A stretch of DNA of 64,000 nucleotides, taken from the NCBI RefSeq assembly GCF_022606355.1, contig NZ_JAHHZQ010000001.1, positions 1,116,001-1,180,000 on the forward strand. Direction: 5' to 3'. How positions within the stretch are numbered: the stretch's first letter is position 1; each line of letters starts with the position of its first letter. Below, one piece after another: positions 24,635 through 35,667 of this stretch. Source of the DNA: Leifsonia shinshuensis. GTDB taxonomy: Bacteria > Actinomycetota > Actinomycetes > Actinomycetales > Microbacteriaceae. A program made the translations under genes and the position numbers. The notes beneath the pieces were generated by a model. The model ran no database searches. It was not told where the DNA came from and saw nothing but the letters and a program-made list of their open reading frames with translations.

Positions 24635-26095
24635 GTGCCCGAGAACCACGCAACGGCCAACATCGGAGTCGTCGGTCTGGCTGTGATGGGGTCGAACCTG
24701 GCCCGCAACCTCGCCTCGCGCGAGGGCAACACCGTCGCCGTCTTCAACCGCACGTACGCGCGCACCGAGGAACTGGTCGACGCGCACCCGGAGGCCGGGT
24801 TCGTCTCGTCCGAGCAGATCGACGACTTCGTCGCCTCGCTCTCCAAGCCGCGCACCGCGATCATCATGGTGCAGGCCGGCCGCGGCACCGACGCCGTGAT
24901 CGACCAGCTCGTCGAGCGGTTCGAGCCGGGCGACATCATCGTCGACGGCGGCAACGCGAACTTCCACGACACCATCGAGCGCGAGAAGCGCATCGCGCCG
25001 ACCGGCATCCACTTCGTGGGCGCGGGCATCTCCGGCGGCGAGGAGGGCGCCCTCAACGGCCCCTCGATCATGCCGGGCGGCTCGGAGGAGTCGTACAAGA
25101 CCCTCGGCCCGATCCTGGCCTCCATCGCCGCGGTCGCCGAGGGCGAGCCCTGCGTGACGCATGTCGGAACCGACGGCGCCGGCCACTTCGTCAAGATGAT
25201 CCACAACGGCATCGAGTACGCCGACATGCAGCTCATCGCCGAGGCCTACGACCTGCTCCGCACGGTCGGCGGCCTCGAGCCGTCCGCGATCGCGGACGTG
25301 TTCGCCGAGTGGAACAAGGGCTACCTCGAGTCGTATCTGATCGAGATCACCGCAGAGGTGCTCCGCCAGGTGGACGCGGAGACCGGCAAGCCGTTCGTCG
25401 ACATCGTCCTCGACCAGGCCGGCTCGAAGGGCACGGGCGTCTGGACGGTGCAGAACGCACTCGACCTCGGCATCCCTGTCGGCGGCATCGCCGAGGCCGT
25501 CTTCGCCCGGGCCGTGTCGTCCAAGCCCGAGCAGCGCGCCGCCGTTCAGGCGACCATCCGGTCCCGTCCGGACGTGCAGAAGGCCGACGATGTCGCCGCG
25601 TTCGCCGACGACGTCTCGAAGGCGCTCTACGCCTCCAAGGTCGTCGCCTACGCCCAGGGCTTCGACGCGATCATCGCCGGAGCCGAGAAGTACGGCTGGC
25701 ACATCAACAAGGACAAGATCGCCAAGATCTGGCGTGGCGGCTGCATCATCCGCGCCCAGTTCCTCAACCGGATCGCCGATGCCTACGACGAGAACCCGGA
25801 CATCGCCACCCTGCTGGAGGCGCCGTACTTCGCCGACGCCGTCCGCGAGGGCGAGGCCGCGTGGCGTCGCATCGTCGCCACCGCCGCCCTCTCCGGCGTC
25901 CCGGTGCCCGGCTTCGGCGCTGCTCTGTCGTACTACGACTCGCTCGCCTCGACCCGCCTGCCCGCCGCGCTCGTGCAGGGACAGCGCGACTTCTTCGGAG
26001 CGCACACCTACAAGCGCGTCGACAAGGACGGCACCTTCCACACGCTGTGGTCGGGCGACCGCACCGAGATCGAGACCGAGGGCTCGTCGCACTGA
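24635..26095 (+). CDS. gnd: 6-phosphogluconate dehydrogenase, decarboxylating
   Basis: Oxidises 6-phosphogluconate to ribulose 5-phosphate and CO2 with NADP+. From the GTG at 24635 (GAAGGAG 6 nt upstream) the protein is 486 aa, the long homodimeric type. The Rossmann start NIGVVGLAVMGSNLARNLAS, DGGNANFHDT, the catalytic FVGAGISGGEEGA and HFVKMIHNGIEYADMQ, and the helical C-domain with GSKGTGVWTVQNAL are all present. TACGCT at 24597-24602 is a candidate -10. It sits 76 bp after uxaC, so it may have its own promoter, and pairs functionally with gluconokinase at the other side of the island. Confidence 0.97.
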   Translation: MPENHATANIGVVGLAVMGSNLARNLASREGNTVAVFNRTYARTEELVDAHPEAGFVSSEQIDDFVASLSKPRTAIIMVQAGRGTDAVIDQLVERFEPGDIIVDGGNANFHDTIEREKRIAPTGIHFVGAGISGGEEGALNGPSIMPGGSEESYKTLGPILASIAAVAEGEPCVTHVGTDGAGHFVKMIHNGIEYADMQLIAEAYDLLRTVGGLEPSAIADVFAEWNKGYLESYLIEITAEVLRQVDAETGKPFVDIVLDQAGSKGTGVWTVQNALDLGIPVGGIAEAVFARAVSSKPEQRAAVQATIRSRPDVQKADDVAAFADDVSKALYASKVVAYAQGFDAIIAGAEKYGWHINKDKIAKIWRGGCIIRAQFLNRIADAYDENPDIATLLEAPYFADAVREGEAAWRRIVATAALSGVPVPGFGAALSYYDSLASTRLPAALVQGQRDFFGAHTYKRVDKDGTFHTLWSGDRTEIETEGSSH

Positions 26096-26106
26096 CGCGC
26101 GCTGCC

Positions 26107-26161
26107 GAAGGGCACGTCGTTGTCGCTTTCCCCGCTCGGGAACGACAACGACGTGCCCTTC
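26107..26161 (+). terminator. Long palindromic terminator after gnd
   Basis: Arms of 19 nt (26107-26125 and 26143-26161) are perfectly complementary and begin GAAGGGCACGT. The 17-nt loop itself contains TTCCC/GGGAA pairing. The hairpin starts 11 bp after the gnd stop. Its outer stem is the same as that of the hairpin at 28593-28649. Confidence 0.8.
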
Positions 26162-26204
26162 GTCGTCAGTTGCAATCGCGTCGCACGCGGCTCAGACTCG
26201 TAGC

Positions 26205-26552
26205 GTGACGTTCGAGGACCACCCGGAGCTGGCGGAGTACGAGCCGTCGGACCGCCCGCTGCGCGGGCGACGCCGCACGATCGCGACACGCGTGTTCGTC
26301 GTGGTCGCGCTCACCGCGCTGGTGCTGCCCGGGATCATGCTGACGATCAGCATCCAGACCGACACCGCGACCGGCACGTGCGCGGTCTACGCGCAGCACT
26401 ACGTGCCCGACTCGGTGAGCTCCTCCGCCCGCTTCGAGCTGTTCGCACCGGCGGGTCCGGGCTGGCAGTGCTACGCGCTCAACACCGAGGGCGACGCCAC
26501 CTTCGTCGCGCCGCTGGGTCTCATCCCGTCGACGCCCCACGCCCTGCCGTGA
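26205..26552 (+). CDS. Small membrane protein of unknown function
   Basis: Predicted 115-aa protein: a charged cytoplasmic N-terminus (DHPELAEYEPSDRPLRGRRR), one membrane helix at about residues 28-50, and a short outer domain with two cysteines (GTCAVYA and WQCYAL) that could form a disulfide. The GTG at 26205 lies 6 nt after a CAGACT -10-like element, fitting a leaderless message. No family is recognised with certainty. Its 3' end overlaps the convergent TetR gene by 32 bp. Confidence 0.65.
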   Translation: MTFEDHPELAEYEPSDRPLRGRRRTIATRVFVVVALTALVLPGIMLTISIQTDTATGTCAVYAQHYVPDSVSSSARFELFAPAGPGWQCYALNTEGDATFVAPLGLIPSTPHALP

Positions 26553-27186
26553 CGAGCAGCCGGACGGCCCCGCCCAGCCACTGCGTGTAGCGCTCGGAAC
26601 TCCAGCCGCTCTCGGTCACCAGCTGCTGGTACCCCTCCGGCGACATCACGAACGACAAGGCGTCCGCGAGTTCCCGACGGCCGGCGTCGTCGAGGCCCGC
26701 CACCTCAGCGGCGCCGCGCTCGGCGAGCAGCCCGACCATCAGCGCGTAGTCGGCGTGCCGGCGCTCCAGCAGATCGGCGAGGACGGCGGCCACCGTGCCG
26801 TCGTCGCGCGCTGCGGCGGTGAACGTCGCCCACAGTCCGGCGGTGCGGGCGTTCGCCGCGGCGATGAACGGGATGAGCTCCGACAACATCGTCTCGGCGT
26901 CGTCGAGGGCGGCGATCTCCGCGATCTCCGGGCGCTCGGCGAGGGACGACTCGCCCGCCTCGCCCCCGAAGGTCAGCTCGAAGGCCGCCAGCAGGAGCGC
27001 CCGCTTCGGGCCGTGCACCTTCACGCTCTCCACCGAGACGCCCGCCGAAGCCGCGATGTCGGCGAGGGAGGCGCTGGCGTAGCCGCGCGACGAGAACACC
27101 TCGGCGGCGGCCTCCAGGATGCGGCGGCGCGTCTGCTGTGCGTGCTCCTGCCGCAGGGTCGAGCGGTACGGTCGGATCCCAGCCAC
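26521..27186 (-). CDS. TetR/AcrR-family transcriptional regulator
   Basis: 221-aa repressor with an N-terminal TetR helix-turn-helix (TRRRILEAAAEVFSSRGYASASLADIAASAGVSVESVKVHGPKRALLLAAF) and an all-helical ligand domain. GTG start at 27186. It is divergent from the UGT-like glycosyltransferase gene, and a 10-bp inverted repeat lies directly at its start codon, so it very likely represses itself and that gene. The ligand may be the compound the glycosyltransferase modifies. Confidence 0.9.
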   Translation of the reverse strand: MAGIRPYRSTLRQEHAQQTRRRILEAAAEVFSSRGYASASLADIAASAGVSVESVKVHGPKRALLLAAFELTFGGEAGESSLAERPEIAEIAALDDAETMLSELIPFIAAANARTAGLWATFTAAARDDGTVAAVLADLLERRHADYALMVGLLAERGAAEVAGLDDAGRRELADALSFVMSPEGYQQLVTESGWSSERYTQWLGGAVRLLVTAGRGASTG

Positions 27187-27215
27187 TATTGACTACCTTT
27201 CGAGTGTAGTGAATA
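27187..27215. promoter_or_regulatory. TetR operator between tetR and the glycosyltransferase gene
   Basis: TATTGACTAC (27187-27196) faces GTAGTGAATA (27206-27215): 10-bp arms with one mismatch and a 9-bp spacer. It contains a rightward -35-like TTGACT (27189-27194) ahead of TACTGT (27214-27219), and a leftward -10-like TACACT inside it, so binding would block both promoters. Confidence 0.72.
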
Positions 27216-27256
27216 CTGTTGACGTTTATTCGACTCTACCCGAACGAGGAACACCC

Positions 27257-28588
27257 ATGAACGACCAGCCGCTCGACATCCTGATCTGCTCCACACCCGT
27301 CCACGGACACGTGACCCCGCTGCTCGCCGTGAGCCGCGCCCTCGTGGAGCGCGGCCACCGGGTGCACTTCCTGACCGGCGAACGCTACCTGCAGCGCGCC
27401 GCGGCGACGGGAGCCTCGGTCCTCCGGCTGCCCGCCGAAGCCGACTACGACGACACCGATATGGACGCCGCCTTTCCCGGCCGCGTCGGGCTGACCGGCC
27501 CCGCCGGCATCCGGTACGACATGACCGAGATCTTCCTGCGGCCCGCGCGCAGCCAACTCGTGGCGATGGAGGCCGCCATCCAGGGCCTCGGGATCGATGT
27601 GGTGCTCGCCGAGAGCCTGTTCCTCGGCGCAGCGCTGCTCGCCTCGCGACCCCGCGACGCCCGCCCGGCGCTACTCAATCTCGGCATCGTGCCACTGGGG
27701 GTCAAGAGTCGCGACACCGCGCCGTTCGGCCTCGGAGTACCGCCGCGGCCCGGCGCGGTCGGCCGGCTGAGGAACGCCGCGCTGACCACGGTCGCCGAGA
27801 AGGTCGTCTTCGCGCCCGTGCAGCGCGCGGCCCTCCGCGTCGGCCTGGAGGCGGGCACCGGGCTCGGCGGATTCGTGCTCGACTGGCCGTCGCTCGCCGA
27901 CGGGGTGGTCCAGTTCACCGTGCCGGAGTTCGAGTACCCGCGCCCCGACGTCACACTGCCCCTGCACTTCGTGGGGCCGGTCTCGCGCACCCGGCCGTCG
28001 GACACGCCGCTCCCCGCGTGGTGGAGCGACCTGGACGACGGGCGCCCGGTGGTCCACGTCACCCAGGGCACCGTGGCCAACACCGACTTCGGAGACCTGC
28101 TGCTTCCGACGATCCGCGCACTCGCCGACGACGACGTGTGGGTGGTCGCCAGCACGGGCGGTCGTGCCGTGACGGGGCTCCGCGAAGCGCTGCCGACGAA
28201 CGCGCGTGTGGCGACCTACCTGCCGTACGACCAGCTGCTGCCCCGCACCTCCGCGTACGTCACGAACGGGGGCTACGGCGGCATCCACTACGCGATGGAG
28301 CACGGTGTGCCCGTCGTGGTGGCGGGCACCACCGAGGACAAGACGGAGGTCTCCGCCCGCGTCGCCTGGTCGGGCGTCGGCGTCCGGCTCACGACGAACC
28401 GCCCCACCGACGCCGCGGTCGCGCGGGCGGTCAGGACGGTACTCCGCGACCCGGCCTACGCCGCGAACAGCGCGCGGATCGGCAGGGCGATCCGCACCTC
28501 GCCCGGACTGGACGGGCTGGAACGCGCCGTCGTCGAGACGGCGCGGCGCCACGACCGACGTCGAGCGTCGGCCACGACGCTTCCGTGA
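27257..28588 (+). CDS. UGT/MGT-like glycosyltransferase (GT1 family)
   Basis: GT-B fold enzyme of 443 aa related to macrolide and flavonoid glycosyltransferases; it would move a sugar from a nucleotide sugar to a small molecule. N-terminal half starts ILICSTPVHGHVTPLLAVSRALVERGH. The donor-binding half has VVHVTQGTVANTDFG, YLPYDQLLPRTSAYVTNGGYGGIHYAMEHGVPVV and AGTTEDKTEVSARVAWSGVG, close to the UGT/PSPG consensus. ACGAGGA precedes the ATG. With the divergent TetR it looks like a chemically induced detoxification gene. Acceptor unknown. Confidence 0.88.
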   Translation: MNDQPLDILICSTPVHGHVTPLLAVSRALVERGHRVHFLTGERYLQRAAATGASVLRLPAEADYDDTDMDAAFPGRVGLTGPAGIRYDMTEIFLRPARSQLVAMEAAIQGLGIDVVLAESLFLGAALLASRPRDARPALLNLGIVPLGVKSRDTAPFGLGVPPRPGAVGRLRNAALTTVAEKVVFAPVQRAALRVGLEAGTGLGGFVLDWPSLADGVVQFTVPEFEYPRPDVTLPLHFVGPVSRTRPSDTPLPAWWSDLDDGRPVVHVTQGTVANTDFGDLLLPTIRALADDDVWVVASTGGRAVTGLREALPTNARVATYLPYDQLLPRTSAYVTNGGYGGIHYAMEHGVPVVVAGTTEDKTEVSARVAWSGVGVRLTTNRPTDAAVARAVRTVLRDPAYAANSARIGRAIRTSPGLDGLERAVVETARRHDRRRASATTLP

Positions 28589-28592
28589 TCGA

Positions 28593-28649
28593 CGAAGGGC
28601 ACGTAAACGCCCCTGAAACCGAGTTTTAGGGGCGTTCACGTGCCCTTCG
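28593..28649. terminator. Bidirectional palindromic terminator between the glycosyltransferase gene and prs
   Basis: 22-nt arms (28593-28614 and 28628-28649) pair with one mismatch; the 13-nt loop adds AAAC/GTTT pairing. It separates two convergent genes. The outer stem CGAAGGGCACGT/ACGTGCCCTTCG matches the hairpin after gnd. Confidence 0.82.
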
Positions 28650-28660
28650 AGGGTTGTCGC

Positions 28661-29638
28661 CTACGCGGCGCCGTCGAACATGGAGGTCACCGAGCCGTCG
28701 GTGAACACCTCGCGGATCGCGTTCGCCAGCAGCGGCGCGATCGGCAGCACGGTGAGGCCGTCCCAGCGCTTGTGCGCGGGAAGCGGGAGCGTGTCGGTGA
28801 CGACGACCGAGTCGATAGCCTCCGACTGCAGGAGCTCGACCGCCGGGTCGCTGAACACGGCGTGCGTCGCGGCGACGACCACGCCGATCGCGCCGCTGGC
28901 CTTGAGCGCCTCCGCCGCCTTGACGATGGTGCGTCCGGTGTCGATGAGGTCGTCGACGAGCAGGCAGACGCGGCCGTCGACCTCGCCGACGATCTCGTGC
29001 ACGGACACCTGGTTGGGCACCAGCGGGTCCCGGCGCTTGTGGATGATCGCCAGCGGCACCCCGAGCTTGTCGCTCCAGATGTCGGCGACGCGCACGCGCC
29101 CCATGTCGGGCGAGACGACGGTGAGGGTCGAGGGATCGAGCTCGCGCTGCATGTGCTCCAGCAGGACCGGCATCGCGAACAAGTGGTCGACGGGGCCGTC
29201 GAAGAAGCCCTGGATCTGGGCGGCGTGGAGGTCGATCGACATGATGCGGTCGGCACCGGCGGCCTTGAACAGATCGGCGACGAGGCGCGCCGAGATCGGC
29301 TCGCGGCCGCGGCCCTTCTTGTCTTGGCGGGCGTACGGGTAGAACGGCGCCACGACGGTGATGCGCTTGGCCGAGGCGCGCTTCAGCGCGTCGACCATGA
29401 TGAGCTGCTCCATGAGCCACTCGTTGATCGGGGACGTGTGCGACTGGATGACGAACGCGTCGGAGCCGCGGACGCTCTCGTCGAAACGTGCGTAGATCTC
29501 GCCGTTCGCGAACGTACGCGAGTCGGTGGGGACCAACTCGCTGCCGAGGCACTCGGCGATCTGCTCGGCCAGCTCGGGGTGTGCGCGCCCCGAGATCAGA
29601 ACGAGTCGTTTCTGGCCGGTGGCAGTGATCCCTGACAC
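28661..29638 (-). CDS. prs: Ribose-phosphate pyrophosphokinase
   Basis: Makes PRPP from ribose 5-phosphate and ATP for nucleotide, His and Trp synthesis. 325 aa, with the N-terminal RLVLISGRAHPELAEQIAECLG, the ATP-binding YPYARQDKKGRGREPIS, DLHAAQIQGFFDGPVDHL, the class I signature in VVSPDMGRVRVADIWSDKL, and the PRPP loop DDLIDTGRTIVKAAEAL. GTG start placed directly after the glmU stop (TAA then GTG), so it is translated from the glmU transcript. Confidence 0.97.
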   Translation of the reverse strand: MSGITATGQKRLVLISGRAHPELAEQIAECLGSELVPTDSRTFANGEIYARFDESVRGSDAFVIQSHTSPINEWLMEQLIMVDALKRASAKRITVVAPFYPYARQDKKGRGREPISARLVADLFKAAGADRIMSIDLHAAQIQGFFDGPVDHLFAMPVLLEHMQRELDPSTLTVVSPDMGRVRVADIWSDKLGVPLAIIHKRRDPLVPNQVSVHEIVGEVDGRVCLLVDDLIDTGRTIVKAAEALKASGAIGVVVAATHAVFSDPAVELLQSEAIDSVVVTDTLPLPAHKRWDGLTVLPIAPLLANAIREVFTDGSVTSMFDGAA

Positions 29639-31081
29639 TTACTCTCCGCTCTCTTCCGCAGCCGTGCTCTGCTCAGCGGCACGGGCGGCGTCGGTGCCCG
29701 GCCGCTTCTCGGCGACCCAGCCTTCGATGTTGCGCTGCGGCGCGACCGTGATGGCGAGCGCGCCCGGTGGAACGTCCTTCCGGACGACCGTTCCCGCTCC
29801 GGTGTACGCTCCGTCACCCATCCTAACGGGCGCGACGAGCACGGTGTTCGTGCTGATCCTCACATGCGATCCGATGACCGTGCGGTGCTTGTTCACTCCG
29901 TCGTAGTTGGCGGTGATGACACCGGCGCCGAGGTTGCCCTTCTCGCCGACCTCCGCATCGCCCACGTAGTTGAAATGCGCCAGCTTGGTGCCGGCACCGA
30001 TGACGGCGTTCTTGGTCTCGGTGAAGGTTCCGATCTTGCCGTTGGCGCCGAGGACGGTGCCAGGACGCAGGTAGGCGAAGGGACCGACGGTGGCGCCGTC
30101 GCCGATCACGGCGAGGGTGGCGTCGGTGCGCGTGACGGTCGCACCCGCACCCACCTCGGTGTCGAGGAGCGTCGTGTCGGGCCCGACGGTCGCGCCGGTG
30201 CGGATGGCCGTCGCCCCGCGCAACTGCGTGCCGGGGAGGATGGTGACGTCGGGCTCCAGGGTCGCCGTGACATCGATCCAGGTCGTCGCCGGGTCCTGCA
30301 CCGTGACCCCGGCGAGCTGCCAGGTGCGCACGACGAGCGCGTTGAGGCGGGCGGCCGCCTCGCTGAGCTGCGCCCGGTCGTTGATGCCCTCGACCAGCCA
30401 CGACTCCGAGACCGGGAGCGCGTCCACGTCGAAGCCGGCCTCCCGCAGCAGGCCGATGACGTCGGTCAGGTACTTCTCGCCCTGGGCGTTGTCGGTCGTC
30501 ACGTTCGCGAGCATGTCGCGCAGGGCGGCGGCGCCGAAGACGTAGATGCCGGCGTTGATCTCGCCGATGGCTCGCTCGGCCTCGCTCGCGTCCTTGTGCT
30601 CGACGATGCGGTCGAGGTGCCCCTCCGAGGTGCGGACGATTCGGCCGTAGCCGGTGGCGTCGGCGGGGAACGACGACAGGATGGTCGCGGCCGCTCCTCC
30701 CGCGCGGTGGGCGGCGACGAGCTCGCGCAGCGTCGGGGCGTCGAGCAGCGGCACATCGCCGTTGACCACGAGAACGTCGCCCGTGAAGTCGGCGGGAAGA
30801 GCGGCGACGGCCTGCTCCACGGCGCGGCCCGTGCCCGGCACCTCGTCCTGGTCGACGATGACTGCGTCCGGCAGGTCGGCGGCGATCACCTCGGCGAGCC
30901 GGTCGCGCTCGTGCCGCACCACGGCGATGACGCGGGCGGCGTCGAGCTCGCGGGCGGTCGCCAGCACGTGCCCGACGACGGGGAGGCCCCCGAGCGGATG
31001 CAGGAGCTTGGGCGTCGCGGACTTCATCCGCGTGCCCTGCCCGGCCGCGAGAACGACGATGGCGAGATTCTGGTCGGTCAT
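29639..31081 (-). CDS. glmU: Bifunctional UDP-N-acetylglucosamine pyrophosphorylase/glucosamine-1-phosphate N-acetyltransferase
   Basis: Makes UDP-GlcNAc for peptidoglycan. 480 aa. The N-terminal uridyltransferase starts VVLAAGQGTRMKSATPKLLHPLGG; the C-terminal half is a left-handed beta-helix of hexapeptide repeats with the acetyl-CoA site region HFNYVGDAEVGEKGNLGAGVITANYDG. An Ala/Glu-rich tail of about 25 residues follows, common in actinobacteria. The ATG at 31081 gives the canonical N-terminus. A tRNA-Gln gene lies 59 bp upstream in the same direction, so processing of a joint transcript is possible. Confidence 0.97.
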   Translation of the reverse strand: MTDQNLAIVVLAAGQGTRMKSATPKLLHPLGGLPVVGHVLATARELDAARVIAVVRHERDRLAEVIAADLPDAVIVDQDEVPGTGRAVEQAVAALPADFTGDVLVVNGDVPLLDAPTLRELVAAHRAGGAAATILSSFPADATGYGRIVRTSEGHLDRIVEHKDASEAERAIGEINAGIYVFGAAALRDMLANVTTDNAQGEKYLTDVIGLLREAGFDVDALPVSESWLVEGINDRAQLSEAAARLNALVVRTWQLAGVTVQDPATTWIDVTATLEPDVTILPGTQLRGATAIRTGATVGPDTTLLDTEVGAGATVTRTDATLAVIGDGATVGPFAYLRPGTVLGANGKIGTFTETKNAVIGAGTKLAHFNYVGDAEVGEKGNLGAGVITANYDGVNKHRTVIGSHVRISTNTVLVAPVRMGDGAYTGAGTVVRKDVPPGALAITVAPQRNIEGWVAEKRPGTDAARAAEQSTAAEESGE

Positions 31082-31140
31082 GATGCTCCCGGTGCGGTGG
31101 TGACGGTGCGGTGACGCGTCGGTTCGGCTGCGGACGTCGC

Positions 31141-31211
31141 TCCGCCTCCAGGACTCGAACCTAGACCTCACAGCTCCAAAGGCTGTCGTGCTGCCATTAC
31201 ACCAAGGCGGA
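31141..31211 (-). tRNA. tRNA-Gln (anticodon TTG)
   Basis: 71 nt folding as a complete cloverleaf on the minus strand: 7-bp acceptor stem TCCGCCT/AGGCGGA, anticodon stem ACAGC/GCTGT with loop CTTTGGA (anticodon TTG), and T arm CTAGG-TTCGAGT-CCTGG with one wobble. CCA is not encoded. It lies upstream of glmU in the same orientation. Confidence 0.95.
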
Positions 31212-31292
31212 CCGCGCAACGCGCACACACAGTCTGCCAGACTCGGCGACGCATGCCGCCGAGCTGCGGGGGCGGCCGAATAGCATGGAGGG

Positions 31293-31823
31293 ATGGCCGA
31301 CGCACACGACGGGACCGCGCGCAGCGGGGCGCGCGACGAGGTGGACCGCATCGTCGGGGCGTGGCTCCGCGAGCGTCCCGACCTCGACTTCTCGCCGCTC
31401 CAGGTGCTCTCGCGCGTCGACCGGCTCTCCCGCCACCTCGACAGGGCACGCAGGGGCGCCTTCGAACGCTCCGACCTCGACTCGTGGGAGTTCGACGTGC
31501 TCTCCGCGCTGCGCCGGGCCGGCTCGCCCTTCCAGCTGAGCCCCAAGTCGCTCCTGCAGCAGACCCTGGTGTCGTCGGGGACGATGACGAACCGCATCGA
31601 CCGGCTGGTCGCGCGCGGTCTCGTCGAGCGCAGGACGGATCCGAACGACGGCCGCGGGATCCTGGTGCAGATGACCGCACAGGGCCTCGCCAGGGTGGAC
31701 GCCGCGATCACCCGGCTGGTCGACGCCGAGGCCGACCTCCTCGAGTCGCTCTCCCCCGGCGATCAGGAGCGGCTCGCCGGTCTGCTGCGCAAGCTGAGCC
31801 TGGGGTTCGACGCCGGGGAATGA
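31293..31823 (+). CDS. MarR-family transcriptional regulator
   Basis: 176-aa winged-helix regulator. The core is FDVLSALRRAGSPFQLSPKSLLQQTLVSSGTMTNRIDRLVARGLVERRTDPNDGRGILVQMTAQGLARVD, with the usual Arg/Asp wing. TAGCAT at 31281-31286 ends 6 nt before the ATG, so the message is probably leaderless, although GGAGGG also lies there. No inverted repeat is obvious and no divergent target sits nearby; the neighbour on the left is tRNA-Gln. Target unknown. Confidence 0.88.
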   Translation: MADAHDGTARSGARDEVDRIVGAWLRERPDLDFSPLQVLSRVDRLSRHLDRARRGAFERSDLDSWEFDVLSALRRAGSPFQLSPKSLLQQTLVSSGTMTNRIDRLVARGLVERRTDPNDGRGILVQMTAQGLARVDAAITRLVDAEADLLESLSPGDQERLAGLLRKLSLGFDAGE

Positions 31824-31883
31824 CCGGATCCTCCGGCGCAGCTTCTCAGCAGACTGTTATCCCGCTCTCATAAACTCTCGGCG

Positions 31884-34469
<2,586 letters not shown>

Positions 34470-34504
34470 GACCCGCCACGCACGCTGACCGTCGACTACT
34501 CGAC

Positions 34505-34522
34505 CGCCCCTGAACCGGGGCG
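34505..34522 (+). terminator. Short hairpin after the TagF-GT4 fusion gene
   Basis: CGCCCC-TGAACC-GGGGCG is a perfect 6-bp GC stem 35 bp after the stop. A T-run is absent; it could be a weak terminator or chance in such GC-rich DNA. Confidence 0.35.
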
Positions 34523-34556
34523 TGAGCGGACGGCGGGGCATCCCTAGGCTGGGGCG

Positions 34557-35660
34557 ATGGTGTTCGGAGTCGCGTTGGCGTCCGTCGCGGCGCTGGTGCT
34601 GCTCTGTGCGATCGTGGCTGCCCTCCGTTCGTCTCGGCTGCCGCGCTCCCTGATCGTCGAGTACGCGCCGGCGCGCGGCGCGACCGTGCTCGGGGACGCC
34701 GTGCTCGCGGGCCTCGAACGGCGGGCGGCGGCTGCTGCCCTCCTGGACCTGGCCGTCCGCGGCAGGGTCCGCTTGCTCACCGACGGCCCGAACGGACGTC
34801 GCCGCAGCCGACCGACCATCTCGATCGAGGTGCCCGACCCCGACGCTCTCGGCGCCGCCGACCTGGCGCTCCTCGACGCGCTCTTCGACTCCGAGCGCGA
34901 CGGACGGCCCCGGCGGTTCTCGAAGGACGCACGCCGGGCCGGTCGACGGGTGCAGGACCTCATCCGGCGCGAGGCCTCCCGGCTCCGGCGCGCCGGCCTC
35001 CTGACGAAGGACGGCATCGCCGGGCCGCTGCTCCTCCGGCTCGGCGTGCTGCTGCTGATCATCGCGCTGCCGACGCTGATCGGGTCCGCGCTCCTCGGCG
35101 CTGTCGCACTGGCGATTCCGGCGGCGGTGGCGTCCGCCCTCCTGATCGCGGCGGTGATCATCGCCGGCCGGGTGCGTCCGCGTCGTTTCACCGCCGCTGC
35201 GGAGCCGCGCAGGACCCACCTCGACGGCCTCCGCCAGTACATGCGTCTGGCAGAGGCGGATCGGCTGCGGACGCTGCAGTCTCCCGCGGGTGCGGAGCGG
35301 GTCGCGGTCGCGTCCGCCGACCCGGCCTCGTCCGGGTCCGCGGGGTCGATCGGCCCCGCCCGACAGTCCGACCCTGTCGAGCGCTTCCGGCTGCACGAGC
35401 GGCTGCTGCCGTACGCGGTCATCTTCGGCATGGAGCGCGAGTGGACGAAGGTGGTCGCGATCGACCTCGACGGGATCGATCGGGCGATCGTGTCGTCCCT
35501 CGGCGACATCGCGCAGTCCGCTGTCGACATCCTCCAGGTCGCGGACGCGCTCGGCGACCTCGTCGACATCGTCTCCTCGGTCGGAGACGTGTTCGACGCC
35601 GCCGGCTCGGCCCTCGACATCGCCGGTGCCATCGGCGACCTCTTCGGCTCGTGGCCGTGA
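34557..35660 (+). CDS. DUF2207-like membrane protein
   Basis: 367-aa protein with an N-terminal membrane helix (residues 3-23), a soluble winged-helix-like region (LGDAVLAGLERRAAAAALLDLAVRGRVRL), two adjacent hydrophobic helices near residues 160-205, and a cytoplasmic domain with LDGLRQYMRLAEADRL and RLHERLLPYAVIFGMEREWTKV, which resembles the C-terminal part of DUF2207 proteins. The usual N-terminal extracytoplasmic DUF2207 beta domain is missing. The tail is repetitive (Asp/Ile/Gly/Ala). TAGGCT at 34545-34550 lies 6 nt before the ATG, so a leaderless message is likely. Function unknown. Confidence 0.7.
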   Translation: MVFGVALASVAALVLLCAIVAALRSSRLPRSLIVEYAPARGATVLGDAVLAGLERRAAAAALLDLAVRGRVRLLTDGPNGRRRSRPTISIEVPDPDALGAADLALLDALFDSERDGRPRRFSKDARRAGRRVQDLIRREASRLRRAGLLTKDGIAGPLLLRLGVLLLIIALPTLIGSALLGAVALAIPAAVASALLIAAVIIAGRVRPRRFTAAAEPRRTHLDGLRQYMRLAEADRLRTLQSPAGAERVAVASADPASSGSAGSIGPARQSDPVERFRLHERLLPYAVIFGMEREWTKVVAIDLDGIDRAIVSSLGDIAQSAVDILQVADALGDLVDIVSSVGDVFDAAGSALDIAGAIGDLFGSWP

Positions 35661-35667
35661 CCTCGGC

